Positions 27,410-36,809 of a stretch of DNA of 64,000 nucleotides are shown here, piece by piece. How positions within the stretch are numbered: the stretch's first letter is position 1; every line of letters begins with the position of its first letter. Location: NCBI RefSeq assembly GCF_900114095.1, contig NZ_FORV01000001.1:682001-746000 (forward strand). The letters run 5' to 3'. The notes under the pieces were generated by a model. It searched no databases, was not told where the DNA came from, and saw nothing but the letters and a program-made list of their open reading frames with translations. Origin of the DNA: Sphingomonas sp. NFR04 (GTDB lineage Bacteria; Pseudomonadota; Alphaproteobacteria; Sphingomonadales; Sphingomonadaceae). The position numbers and the translations under genes were made by a program.

Positions 27410-28129
27410 ATGCACAAGCTCGCCGCAGAAATCATCGACGCCCATGGCGGTCTGGAGCGCTGGAAGCGCCACGACAGCCTCACCGCGCATCTGATCCAGG
27501 GCGGCGTGCTCTGGCCGCTCAAGGGCCAGGGCGGCGTGCTCGACGACACCAGCGTCGCCGTCAGCCTGCGCGAGATCCACGCCGGCCACGCGCCGTTCGG
27601 CACCCTCGCCACCCGCTCGGACTACCGCCCCGGCCGCGTCGCGCTGCTCGATGCCGATGGCACGGAGATCGCGGCACTCGACCAGCCACGCGACAGCTTC
27701 GCCGGCCACATGCTGGAGACGCCCTGGACCCCGCCGCAGCTCGCCTATTTCGCCGGCTGCGCGATGTGGACCTATTTCAACATGCCGTTCCTGCTCGCCT
27801 GGGAGGGCGTGGAGACCGAGCAGCTGGCCGACTGGGAGGAAGACGGCAACCATTGGCGCCGCCTGCGGGTAACGCTGCCGCCGAGCATCGTCAGCCACAG
27901 CAGCGTGCAGACGCTCTACGTCACCGACGAGGGACTGATCGCCCGCCACGACTATGACGTCGAGATCGCCGGCGGTACGCCCGGCGCCCATTATCTGACC
28001 GACTATACCGAAGTCGACGGCATCCGCCTGCCCACCCGCCGCCGCATCTACCCGCGCCAGCCCGACGGCCAGCGCGTGCCCGAACCGCTAGTCGTGTCGA
28101 TCGACATCGATCACTATGTGTTCGGCTGA
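27410..28129 (+). CDS. Uncharacterised 239-residue protein
   Basis: Starts MHKLAAEIIDAHGGLERWKR, with GGAAGGG upstream. No signal peptide, no membrane segment; rich in aromatic beta-strand-like segments (e.g. AYFAGCAMWTYFNMP, HYLTDYTEVDGIRLPTRRRIYP). The C-terminal half with YTEVDGIRLPT resembles the beta-sheet of LolA/outer-membrane-lipoprotein-sorting-type folds, which is only an impression. Enclosed by the two-component genes and preceded by a TAC-N4-GTA site, so probably co-regulated with the oxidoreductase. Function unknown. Confidence 0.75.
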   Translation: MHKLAAEIIDAHGGLERWKRHDSLTAHLIQGGVLWPLKGQGGVLDDTSVAVSLREIHAGHAPFGTLATRSDYRPGRVALLDADGTEIAALDQPRDSFAGHMLETPWTPPQLAYFAGCAMWTYFNMPFLLAWEGVETEQLADWEEDGNHWRRLRVTLPPSIVSHSSVQTLYVTDEGLIARHDYDVEIAGGTPGAHYLTDYTEVDGIRLPTRRRIYPRQPDGQRVPEPLVVSIDIDHYVFG

Positions 28130-28132
28130 GCC

Positions 28133-28361
28133 GTGTCGGGCGCCGACACGCCGCTGCGCCCCGAGCCGCCGCTGATCGCACGGATCGCGGCGGATGGCGC
28201 CGAGGAATGGCCGGCGTCCGACACCCTGCTCTTCGGTCGCGGCGATCGCGGGCCGGACTTCTTCGTCGTGCTGGAAGGCGTGATCGATCGAGCGCGGCGC
28301 TTCCGGCGTCGGCAAAGGCGCGGCGGTGGTCTCCGCCATCCACCGCCATCATGCGGGCTGA
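28133..28361 (+). pseudogene. Collapsed remnant of a cNMP-domain thioredoxin-reductase-like gene
   Basis: The first ~52 codons (from GTG 28133) read PPLIARIAADGAEEW ... FFVVLEGVID, the start of a cyclic-nucleotide-binding-type domain. From about 28290, in the next frame (+1), comes GASGVGKGAAVVSAIHRHH and a stop at 28359-28361, which resembles the conserved C-terminus of FAD-dependent thioredoxin-reductase-like proteins that carry such an N-terminal domain. The ~1.4 kb in between is missing. I read this as an internal deletion with a frameshift. The family assignment is from memory of the motif pattern. Confidence 0.55.
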
Positions 28362-28446
28362 GCAACCCCATATACCTCGCGCCGCCCTGGTGATAGCAGG
28401 GCGGCATCCGCGCTGCGCCCGGTAGCGCGAGGGTCGGGGAACATAC

Positions 28447-30474
28447 GTGCAGCGAGTGCCAGCGCAATTGCTGGATCTATCAAGCGAGAGCATGATCTCC
28501 ACCGCCGCCGGGGCAGCGATCACCAGCTGGAACCTCGCCGCCACCGCCCTCTATGGCTGGCAGCCCCAGGAGGCGCTGGGCCGCCCCCTGGCCGAGCTGC
28601 TCGGCGCCTATCCCGACAGCGCCGCCGAGGAACTGCGGAGCCGCGGCATATGGCAGGGATGCGTCGAGCGCCGCCGCCGCGATGGCACGGCCACCACCGT
28701 CCGCGTCCGGCTCGCCAGCTGCACCGGGGCGGACGACGAATGGATGGAAGTCTCCGATCCAGTGGACACGGCCCACCCCGCCGAGGTCGCCCTGGCGGCA
28801 AGCGAATATCGCTATCGCAACCTGTTCGGCGCGGTCGCCGCCTCTTTTTGGGAGCTCGATTTCAGCGGTGTCGGCGTGTTGCTGCGCCAGCTGCGCGAGC
28901 AGGGCATTACCGATGTCGCCGCGCATCTCCGCGCCAACCCGGCGATCGTCCGGGCCATGATGCGGTCGACGCGGATCGTGGACATCAACGATCGCTCGAT
29001 CGAGATGTTCGGCCCCGGCACCAAGCGCGACCTGATCACCACGCCGCTCGACCGATATTGGCCCAAGGCGAGCACCGGCGACTTCACCGAAAGCGTGCTC
29101 TCCGCGATCGGCGGAAAGCCGCGCCACGTCGCCGAAACCCGCATGCGCGCCCGCGACGGCCGCGAATTTGACGTGCTGTTCACCGTATCCTTCCTGCCCG
29201 GGACGGTCGGCACCGGCACGCTGCTGGTCGGCTTCACCGACATCACCGATCGCGTACAGGCCACCCGGCAGCGGGACGAAGCAAGCACGCGACGCAAGAT
29301 GCTGCTGGACGTGCCTACGCTCGCGCTCTCCGAACTTGCCGCGCCCGATACGCGGGCGATGTTCAGCCGGCTGCGGGCCGAAGGCGTCACCGACATCCGC
29401 GCCTATATCGATGCGCATCCCGGTTTCGTCGACCAGCTCGCCGGCAATCTCCGCTTCACCTCGGTCAACGACGCCGCGGTGCGCCTCTATGGCGCGCGCT
29501 CGGCCGACGAGCTGATCGGCCGTTCGCTCACCGGGCTGATCCAGCCGGGATGCGAGGTGCTGCGCCGTTCGATCGAAGGCTCGTACGATTGCGAAATGGT
29601 GTTCCAGGCCGAAGTCCGCATGTTTCGGCTCGACGGCACGCCGTTCGACACGCTGTTCTGCCGCGTCTCGAACCCCGATCCCGCCAGCGCCGAGGTGCTG
29701 GTCGCGCAGATTGACATCAGCGAGCAGGTCAAGGCACGCGTGGAGATCGAGCGGATGCGCCAGCAGGCGTCGCATGCCTCGCGCATCGCGCTGCTCGGCC
29801 AGCTCTCGGCTTCGATCGTGCACGAGATCAGCCAGCCGGTCACCGCCATCGCCATGCATGCCGCCGCCGCCGAGCGGCTGGCCCGGGCACCCGAGCCGGC
29901 GTTGGAGAAGCTCGGCAAGATCACCGGGCAGATCGGCCAGAACGCGCTGCGGGTGGGCAAGATCATCCAGCGCATCCGCGCGCTCGCCGCCAATCGGGAG
30001 ATGCCGATGGTGCCGCTGTCGCTCACCGACATTCTCGCCGAGACGCGGCTGCTGCTTCGCCAGGAACTCACCGAACGCGGCGTCCAGGTCACGCTGAGCC
30101 GCGATGCGAACGTGCCCGAAGTGTGCGGCGACCGGATCCAGCTGCAGCAACTGCTCGCCAACCTGATGGTCAACGCAATCCAGGCGATGGAGGCCTCCCC
30201 GCACGGGAAGCGCCGCATCGACCTGACGCTGCGCACCCGCGACGGCCTTGTGTTGGCCGAAGTGGCCGATAGCGGCCCTGGCCTGTCCGCCGACTTCGTG
30301 GCCGCCCCCTTCCAGTCCTTCCGCACCACCAAGCCCGACGGGCTGGGGATCGGCCTGACCATCTGCCGCTCGATCGCCGAGGCGCATAATGGTCGGCTGG
30401 AGGTGCGCGACCGCGCCGACGGCCCCGGCGCGATCTTCACGCTGGTGCTGCCGGCCGTGGGTTCGGCGACCTGA
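28447..30474 (+). CDS. Soluble multi-PAS sensor histidine kinase
   Basis: 675 residues without transmembrane segments. An N-terminal PAS (~10-105), then two copies of a repeated unit: a short module (ELDFSGVGVLLRQLREQGITD, ~135-180; SELAAPDTRAMFSRLRAEGVTD, ~290-335), each leading into a PAS. Then the kinase core with H-box IVHEISQPV (His459), N-box LANLMVNAIQAMEA, and GLGIGLTICRS. The same module occurs once in the kinase at 24313. GTG start with GGGGAA 5 bases before. It may feed the same regulators. Confidence 0.88.
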   Translation: MQRVPAQLLDLSSESMISTAAGAAITSWNLAATALYGWQPQEALGRPLAELLGAYPDSAAEELRSRGIWQGCVERRRRDGTATTVRVRLASCTGADDEWMEVSDPVDTAHPAEVALAASEYRYRNLFGAVAASFWELDFSGVGVLLRQLREQGITDVAAHLRANPAIVRAMMRSTRIVDINDRSIEMFGPGTKRDLITTPLDRYWPKASTGDFTESVLSAIGGKPRHVAETRMRARDGREFDVLFTVSFLPGTVGTGTLLVGFTDITDRVQATRQRDEASTRRKMLLDVPTLALSELAAPDTRAMFSRLRAEGVTDIRAYIDAHPGFVDQLAGNLRFTSVNDAAVRLYGARSADELIGRSLTGLIQPGCEVLRRSIEGSYDCEMVFQAEVRMFRLDGTPFDTLFCRVSNPDPASAEVLVAQIDISEQVKARVEIERMRQQASHASRIALLGQLSASIVHEISQPVTAIAMHAAAAERLARAPEPALEKLGKITGQIGQNALRVGKIIQRIRALAANREMPMVPLSLTDILAETRLLLRQELTERGVQVTLSRDANVPEVCGDRIQLQQLLANLMVNAIQAMEASPHGKRRIDLTLRTRDGLVLAEVADSGPGLSADFVAAPFQSFRTTKPDGLGIGLTICRSIAEAHNGRLEVRDRADGPGAIFTLVLPAVGSAT

Positions 30475-30647
30475 CTGCACGCCATAGCGCCGTTCATATC
30501 GCCGCCGGTCACGCGCCGCACGTCCAGTAGCCGCAGCCGTTCCTCGCGCATCTGGAGCGCTTCCTCGCCTGAGACCCGATCGCGGAACCGAAAAGTGCTG
30601 GGCCAGCGAGGCAAGCACCCGCCCAGATTTCAATCGTAACCATCCAG

Positions 30648-30663
30648 CGTGACAAATGTCACG
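30648..30663. promoter_or_regulatory. Dyad upstream of the GH81 secretion operon
   Basis: CGTGACA-AA-TGTCACG, perfect 7-base arms. 146 bases before the GH81 start. Shape is compatible with a CRP/FNR-like or other dimeric regulator, but the exact family cannot be told. The 335-base spacer 30475-30808 otherwise has no gene. Confidence 0.5.
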
Positions 30664-30715
30664 AGTCCGAAATGAGTGGCGCTGAAGGTCGGCAGCAGGC
30701 TCGGGGGGGACTGTA

Positions 30716-30730
30716 CCGTGCGACGCACGG
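30716..30730. promoter_or_regulatory. Second dyad upstream of the GH81 operon
   Basis: CCGTGCG-A-CGCACGG, a perfect 15-base palindrome with a single central base, about 79 bases before the start codon. Candidate operator. Confidence 0.45.
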
Positions 30731-30808
30731 GAAGAACCGGGGATTCCCACCCGCGCATGCTGCGCCGCCAGGCCTCAGCACAGTATCGTCAAGGGAGTAA
30801 ACGCGCAT

Positions 30809-33800
30809 ATGGGTACCGTTATTTCGGTGGGGGCCGGTTCGATCGGGACCGAATTTCCCGATGGCTCGAAGGGGCCGACCAACAACGCTGGCGATCCGGT
30901 AAAGCCGCGTCTGACCGACGACTATGTCGGCGCACCGCCCAGCAACTCGATCTTCACCACGCTGGCCTATGCCCAGTACGGCAATTTCTCGAGCGTGATG
31001 CAGGCGGATCCGTTCGGCTTCCAGACCCAGGCGCATGGCCTGAACATCGGCTATTCGGATACGCCGCGCGTCTCTGAAACCGGCTATAACTACGACTTCC
31101 ATGCCGACATCACGCTCGGTCTGGTCGGCATGAACGCCAGCGGCACCAAGCTTGCCGCCGCATCCGACTGGACGGCGACCGCCGACTGGGACGGCCAGAT
31201 GCGCGCGACGATGGGCGAAGGCCTGCCGTTCGTCTATGTCACGCGCTCGAGCAGCGCCGATGTCGAGATCGACTTCAGCCAGCAGACCGGCCCGACCCGC
31301 GACGTTCCCAACAATCCGCTGAGCTACACCGCCACCGGCCTGAACGGCAGCTTCAACGGCGGCGCGCTCGCGTTCAATTTCCCGGTCGATGCCGGATCGC
31401 ACGTCGCCGACGGCATCCAGTTCCGCCTTTCCTATGATTTCGACGGCGACGGCAAGGTCGACCGCGTCGAGACCTATGACTGGTTCGGCACCGACGCCGG
31501 TGTCGGCGATCAGGATTATAGCGGCGCCAAGCTGCTCAGCGCTACCGGCGCGATGAAGGACATGCACAATGGCTCGGTGAAGGTCGAGCTGTGGCGCGCC
31601 AATGGCGACGGCGATGTCTCGGTCCGCACCAACGACGTGGCGAGCTATGTGAAGCTGCCCTTCAGCAACCTGACCGACGCGACCGGCAAGGCAATCGACG
31701 GCGGCGTGCTGTACCTGCAGGGCGGTGCCAAGGCGGGCAGCGACCCGTCGGGCCTCACTGCGGCGCCGGCAGGCGCGCCGAGCTACGACACCACCCATAT
31801 CCAGCCGGGCCTGAGCGTGCCGGGCTATGAGGGTCCGGGCCGCGTCTGGTACGCGCAGGACGGCGTCGTCGGCGTGACGATCAACGGCAAGAACTACGGC
31901 ATCTTCGGCCCGAGCGGCGCGACCTGGAAGTTCACCGACAAGGGCCTGACCTCGAACCTCGACGGCAAGGACTATTATTCGGTCGCGGTGCTGCCGGATG
32001 CATCGGTCAGCACGCTGATGGACTTCCGCGCGCACGCCTATGCCTTCGTGACCGACACCAAGTCGTCGTTCACCGTCGACCAGACCACCGGCAAGCTCAC
32101 CACCACCTTCACTGCGACCACGCAGATGATGGAGCAGGACCCCGGCCTGTCCGAAAACCCGATGATGGCGCTGTACCGGCACCAATACATCAACTCGGAC
32201 GCGCCGCTGAGCAACATCAGCTACGCCTCGCCGCGCGGCGAAATCAAGGTGCTGAAGGACGGCAACACGTTCACCACGACGATGAACGTCCAGCCGATCC
32301 TCCCCATCCTGCCCTTCGTCGGCACCGCCGAACAGCGGCAGCAGATCGTCGACATGCTGCACGGCGAGCTCAAGGCGTTCCTCACCGCGCAGGGCAACCC
32401 GCTGGAGGGCGACACCTATTGGGGCTCGCGCCAGAACGCCAAGTTCGGCGATCTGGCGATGCTCGCCCAGATGGTCGGCTATGGCCAGGCCAAGGACGTG
32501 TTCGTCGGCGCGATCGAGAAGCAGCTGGAGCGCTGGTTCACTGCCGATGACGGCGACAAGTTCCAGTTCGTCTACGACAAGGAATGGGCGACGCTGATCG
32601 GCTATCCGGCTTCGTACGATTCCGACGACAAGCTCAACGACCATCATTTCCACTATGGCTATCTGATCAACGCCGCCGCGACGATCGCCCAGCTCGACCC
32701 GCAATGGGCGCAGCAGAGCAAGTGGGGCGCGATGGTCAACGAGCTGATCAAGGACGCGGCGAACGACGATCGCAACGACCTGACTTATGGCTTCCTGCGC
32801 AACTTCGATCCCTATGCCGGTCACAGCTGGGCATCGGGCACCGGCAACGGGCAGAACCAGGAATCGGCCTCGGAAGCGCTGGAATTCGCGAGCGCCGTCG
32901 CCCGCTGGGGTGCGGTGACCGGCCAGCAGAACCTGGCCGATCTCGGCACCTATCTCCACACCACCGAGGCGACCGCCTTCCAGCAATATTGGCAGGACGT
33001 CGACAACGCCGTGTTCCCGGACGGCGTGGATCGCTCGATCATGGGCATCGTCGGTGCCGACGGCGCAGCCTTCACCAACTTCTTCGACGGCGATCCCGCC
33101 CACATCATCGGCATCCAGTACACGCCGATCAACGCCGGCTCGCTGTTCATGGCGGGTTATCCGAAGGAACTGCTCGAAGAAATCGCCGAGATGCACGCGC
33201 TCCAGAAGGACGGGCGTGCGAGCGAGTGGATGAACGGGTCGCAGATGGCGCTCGCTCTTGCCGATCCCGAAGCCGCCCTCGCCGACTATCTCGCCAACCC
33301 GCAATACCAGAGCGGCGCGGGCGAGGAATCGCGCGTCTACACGCTGCAGTGGATCGAGACGCTGGTGCAGCTGGGCACCCCGGACCTGTCGATCACCTCG
33401 AACAGCAGCTTCGCGGTGGCCTTCAACAAGAAGGGCGTGAAGAGCTACACCGCCTTCAACCCGGGCGACAAGGCGACCACGGTGGTCTTCTCCGACGGCA
33501 CCAGGCTCACCGTCGGCCCAGGCGACATGGTGACCAAGACTGCCGACGGCGAACTCCACACCGTCGACTTCCAGAACCAGGACCTGCCGCAGCGCCCCGA
33601 CGGCGTGCCGCTCGACCTGCCGACCGATCCGCCCGAATTCGCGCTCACCACGGTGGCGATCAACGGCGATCTCAAGCTCTCGGTCGAGGCCAATACCGGC
33701 ACCGCCTGGATCACGATCGGCAACGCCCAGCCACGCGCGCTGCTGAACGGCGACAAGCGCCAGTCGCTGACGCTCGACGATCACACCAAGCTGGCCGGCA

Positions 33801-35122
33801 TCGGCCGTGACACGGACGGGTCGCTGATGCTGCTGGCGTCGGTCAATGGCGGCGAGCCCTATTATCCGTTCAAGCTCGATGCCTCGCTGCACATCGGCGG
33901 CGGCGGCGCGGCGCTGTACAAGAACCAGTGGCAGACACTGGAGCCGATGTACGGCACCGACATCAACGGCGACGGCATCGTCGTGCGCGGCGCGCTGCAG
34001 ACCGTGGCGCAGAATGGCAGCCTGAAGCTGATCCTCGATACGGGCAGCGGCCTCGCTTATGTGCAGGACGGGGACGGCCGCATGTCGGCCATCTTCCGCG
34101 ACGCCGACGGCAAGGCGACCGCGCTTGCCCGCAACGGCTGGAGCCTGTCGGCGATCGGCCGCGACCAGGACGGCAACATCCGCGTGCTCGATGCGATGTC
34201 GGGCGCCGGCACCAGCTATGGGTGGAAGCTGGATGCCAAGGGCAACTGGATCGGCGAGACGGTCTACACGCCTCGCAACTTCCAGGACGGCGAGGCACTG
34301 TTCCAGAAGGACCTGAACGGCGACGGAGTGATCCCGGCACCGCAGGCCCAGCTGGTAGCCAGGAATGGCGAGCTGCGTCTGCTCGTCGATCCGGCGACCG
34401 GCAATGCGCTGATCCAGCTGGAAGACGGCACCCGCTTCCCCATCACCCGCGGCGGACCCGACGAAGCAGTGAAGCTCGATCGCGGCTCCAGGCTGTTCGC
34501 CGTCGGTCGCGACGACCAGGGCCGGCTGCGCGTGCTCGACGGCAACGCCAACGACATGGGGCCGAACTCGCAGCATTGGGCCTGGATCCTCGACAAGACC
34601 GCGCACTGGGTCGGCGAGGACGTGTTCGCCGGCACCGATCTGCCCAAGGCGGAGACGATCTTCGGCTCCGATCTCAACGGCGACGGGGTGATCGGCACCT
34701 CGGCGCTCCGCCCGGTGGACCAGCATGGCGGCGCGACGCTGTTCGTCGACCAGGCCACCGGCAAGGCGTCCTTCTCGATCAACGGATCCGATCCGCTCCA
34801 GATCACGCGCGACGGTTCCAACTGGGGCGATGTGCTGCAGCAGCGCGGCGACTGGGGCCTGGCGGCGATCGCGATCGACGACCAGGGCCGTACCCGCGTG
34901 CTCGACACCAGCCCGTTCTCGGACATGCGCTATGCCTGGATCCTCGATGCCAATGGACATTGGTACGGCGAGGAGAGCTTCGACAAGAACAGCGTCGGCG
35001 CCGCCGAAAAGCTGTTCTCGGTCGATCTCAACGGCGACGGGGTGATCGGCAGCGCCGCGAAGACGGCAGCCGGGGGCGCCAGCGGCGCATCGTCTTTCTC
35101 GGCCGCATCGATGTTCCGTTAA
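30809..35122 (+). CDS. Secreted GH81 endo-beta-1,3-glucanase with four C-terminal DxNGDG repeats
   Basis: 1437 residues. Predicted to cut beta-1,3-glucan (laminarin, curdlan, fungal or algal wall) outside the cell. The N-terminal sandwich and catalytic domain (~1-890) show GH81 signatures: DHHFHYGYLINAAA (Asp ~611), DPYAGHSWASGTGNGQNQESASEAL (Glu ~685 and ~689). There is no Sec signal peptide. Residues ~940-1420 hold four tandem repeats of 117-120 residues, each ending D-(I/L)-N-G-D-G-(I/V)-(I/V) at ~1051, 1168, 1288 and 1406, a calcium-binding-like motif. The C-terminus (SSFSAASMFR) fits an uncleaved type I signal. Following genes encode a full type I exporter, so it is the likely cargo. AAGGGAG lies 11 bases before the ATG. 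Confidence 0.9.
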   Translation: MGTVISVGAGSIGTEFPDGSKGPTNNAGDPVKPRLTDDYVGAPPSNSIFTTLAYAQYGNFSSVMQADPFGFQTQAHGLNIGYSDTPRVSETGYNYDFHADITLGLVGMNASGTKLAAASDWTATADWDGQMRATMGEGLPFVYVTRSSSADVEIDFSQQTGPTRDVPNNPLSYTATGLNGSFNGGALAFNFPVDAGSHVADGIQFRLSYDFDGDGKVDRVETYDWFGTDAGVGDQDYSGAKLLSATGAMKDMHNGSVKVELWRANGDGDVSVRTNDVASYVKLPFSNLTDATGKAIDGGVLYLQGGAKAGSDPSGLTAAPAGAPSYDTTHIQPGLSVPGYEGPGRVWYAQDGVVGVTINGKNYGIFGPSGATWKFTDKGLTSNLDGKDYYSVAVLPDASVSTLMDFRAHAYAFVTDTKSSFTVDQTTGKLTTTFTATTQMMEQDPGLSENPMMALYRHQYINSDAPLSNISYASPRGEIKVLKDGNTFTTTMNVQPILPILPFVGTAEQRQQIVDMLHGELKAFLTAQGNPLEGDTYWGSRQNAKFGDLAMLAQMVGYGQAKDVFVGAIEKQLERWFTADDGDKFQFVYDKEWATLIGYPASYDSDDKLNDHHFHYGYLINAAATIAQLDPQWAQQSKWGAMVNELIKDAANDDRNDLTYGFLRNFDPYAGHSWASGTGNGQNQESASEALEFASAVARWGAVTGQQNLADLGTYLHTTEATAFQQYWQDVDNAVFPDGVDRSIMGIVGADGAAFTNFFDGDPAHIIGIQYTPINAGSLFMAGYPKELLEEIAEMHALQKDGRASEWMNGSQMALALADPEAALADYLANPQYQSGAGEESRVYTLQWIETLVQLGTPDLSITSNSSFAVAFNKKGVKSYTAFNPGDKATTVVFSDGTRLTVGPGDMVTKTADGELHTVDFQNQDLPQRPDGVPLDLPTDPPEFALTTVAINGDLKLSVEANTGTAWITIGNAQPRALLNGDKRQSLTLDDHTKLAGIGRDTDGSLMLLASVNGGEPYYPFKLDASLHIGGGGAALYKNQWQTLEPMYGTDINGDGIVVRGALQTVAQNGSLKLILDTGSGLAYVQDGDGRMSAIFRDADGKATALARNGWSLSAIGRDQDGNIRVLDAMSGAGTSYGWKLDAKGNWIGETVYTPRNFQDGEALFQKDLNGDGVIPAPQAQLVARNGELRLLVDPATGNALIQLEDGTRFPITRGGPDEAVKLDRGSRLFAVGRDDQGRLRVLDGNANDMGPNSQHWAWILDKTAHWVGEDVFAGTDLPKAETIFGSDLNGDGVIGTSALRPVDQHGGATLFVDQATGKASFSINGSDPLQITRDGSNWGDVLQQRGDWGLAAIAIDDQGRTRVLDTSPFSDMRYAWILDANGHWYGEESFDKNSVGAAEKLFSVDLNGDGVIGSAAKTAAGGASGASSFSAASMFR

Positions 35123-35141
35123 TCCCTGGACCCCAACTACC

Positions 35142-35182
35142 GGCGTCGCGTGGCGGTTCGTCCCCCACGCGGCGCCCCTTTT
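35142..35182 (+). terminator. Intra-operon attenuating hairpin
   Basis: A 12-base stem (one G-U pair), arms 35142-35153 and 35165-35176, 11-base loop, followed by CCTTTT. It lies between the cargo gene and the tolC-like gene and would reduce read-through, giving more cargo than exporter. Confidence 0.5.
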
Positions 35183-35204
35183 CCATTTGTAAGGAACGCA
35201 TTTC

Positions 35205-36809
35205 TTGCGCCCATCTCATCGGGCTCGCGCCGCCTCGCTGCGCGGGGGATGCACGATCGCGCTCGCCTGTGCCGGCGCGCTGCTCCCCACCCACGCGATT
35301 GCCCAGACGGTTGCCCCCATCGACGCGGATCGCCCGCAGTCGGTGCGGACGCTCGCCGCAGCGATCGCCCTCGCCTATCGCAACAACCCCACGCTACAGG
35401 CGACCCGCTACGACCTGCGCGGCGTCGACGAACGGATCGCCCAGGCCAAGGCCGAGCTGCGGCTGCGCGCCGATGCTCAGGTGACCGCCGGCTATCAGTG
35501 GAACATCGAGGGCCGGGTCTCCCGCCGCGAAAACCTGTTCGGCACGCCCTACAGCGCCCAGTCGCAGAGCCAGCTCGGCCTCAGCGTGCAGCAACCGCTC
35601 TATACCGGCGGGCATGCCACCGCGACGCGGCGCTCGGCCGAGGCCACGGTGAGCGCCGGCGAGCAGCGGCTGCGCGCCACCGAAGGCGATCTGCTGCTGT
35701 CGGTGGTCTCCAGCTATATGGACATCTACCGCTTCGGTGCCGAGCGCGAGGTGCGCGCCGCCAGCGTGCAGGAACTGCACAAGCTGCTCGACGAGATCGA
35801 GGCGCGCCAGGTCGCCGGCGAGCTGACCCGCAGCGACATCGCCCAGGCGCGCGGCCAGGTCGCCCAGGCCGAGGCGCAGCTGCTCCAGGCGGAACAGTCG
35901 CTGCGCACTGCCCAGGCCGATTTCCTCTCGGTGGTCGGCGCCGGGCTGGAGACCGCGCCGGTGCCGCCGGCCCTGCCCGGGCTGCCCGCCGATCCCGACC
36001 GCGCCTTCTTCCTCGCCGCGCAGCGCAGCCCGGAGCTCGCCTATGCGCGCAACACCGCCCAGGCCTCGCTCCACGACGTCGAGGCGGCGCGCGCCACCGG
36101 CCGCCCCACCCTCGCCGTGCGCGGCTCGGCCCGGCTCAGCGGCCGGGCCAAGCTCCCCTATCGCCTGCCCGATCAGGACCAGGCCTATTCGGGCAGCGTC
36201 GTGCTCTCGGTGCCGCTGCTCGGCGGCGGGCTGCGCGCCTCCCAGGTGCGCGAGGCGACCGCCCGCGCCCAGGCCGACCGGCTCCGCATCGAAGCCGCCG
36301 AGCGCGAACTGGCGCGGGTGGTGACCGATGCCTGGAACGACATCGCCACCGCCGACCGGATCGGCACGATCAGCGCCCAGCGCCGCCAGGCGGCAGGCAC
36401 CCAGCTGGAAGGCATGCTGGCCGAATATCGGCTGGGCCTGCGCTCGACCTTCGACCTGCTCTATGCCCAGCAGACGCTGCGCGACGCCGAGGTCGCGGTG
36501 CTCGATGCCGAGCGCGACCGCTACGTGAGCCGCGCGACATTGCTCCGCCGGATCGGCACGCTCGAGGCCGACGACCTTACCAGCGGCGTGCCGCTCCACG
36601 ACCCGCAGCCGGCGCGGGCCGCAGCCCGCGAAGCCAATCGGCTGCCGCTCGACGACACGGTCGGCGCGCTCGACGCGATCCTGGTGCCCGCCGCGCGGGT
36701 CCACGCGCCCACTCGACCGGCGCACGCCGTTGCGCCCGTGCTCAAGCCGGATGCGGCGGTGATCGCCCCGCAGCCCATCACCCCCAGCCTTCGAAAGCCC
36801 AACCCGTGA
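35205..36809 (+). CDS. TolC-family outer-membrane channel of type I secretion
   Basis: 534 residues. A TTG start (AAGGA 9 bases before) is the only sensible one; it opens a signal peptide (...GALLPTHAIAQ). TolC signature regions: LAAAIALAYRNNPTLQATRYD, repeated coiled-coil helices, and GLRSTFDLLYAQQTLRDAEVAVLDAERD near 425-455. The last ~90 residues are a Pro/Ala-rich extension. Trimeric channel through the outer membrane for the GH81 protein. Stop overlaps the next GTG. Confidence 0.9.
   Translation: MRPSHRARAASLRGGCTIALACAGALLPTHAIAQTVAPIDADRPQSVRTLAAAIALAYRNNPTLQATRYDLRGVDERIAQAKAELRLRADAQVTAGYQWNIEGRVSRRENLFGTPYSAQSQSQLGLSVQQPLYTGGHATATRRSAEATVSAGEQRLRATEGDLLLSVVSSYMDIYRFGAEREVRAASVQELHKLLDEIEARQVAGELTRSDIAQARGQVAQAEAQLLQAEQSLRTAQADFLSVVGAGLETAPVPPALPGLPADPDRAFFLAAQRSPELAYARNTAQASLHDVEAARATGRPTLAVRGSARLSGRAKLPYRLPDQDQAYSGSVVLSVPLLGGGLRASQVREATARAQADRLRIEAAERELARVVTDAWNDIATADRIGTISAQRRQAAGTQLEGMLAEYRLGLRSTFDLLYAQQTLRDAEVAVLDAERDRYVSRATLLRRIGTLEADDLTSGVPLHDPQPARAAAREANRLPLDDTVGALDAILVPAARVHAPTRPAHAVAPVLKPDAAVIAPQPITPSLRKPNP

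Noticed and set aside
30659..34960. 1433-codon open frame on the minus strand across the GH81 gene
   Set aside because: It is antisense to a well-supported gene, rich in Arg/Val/Ala/Gly without domain motifs, and follows from GC-biased third codon positions.
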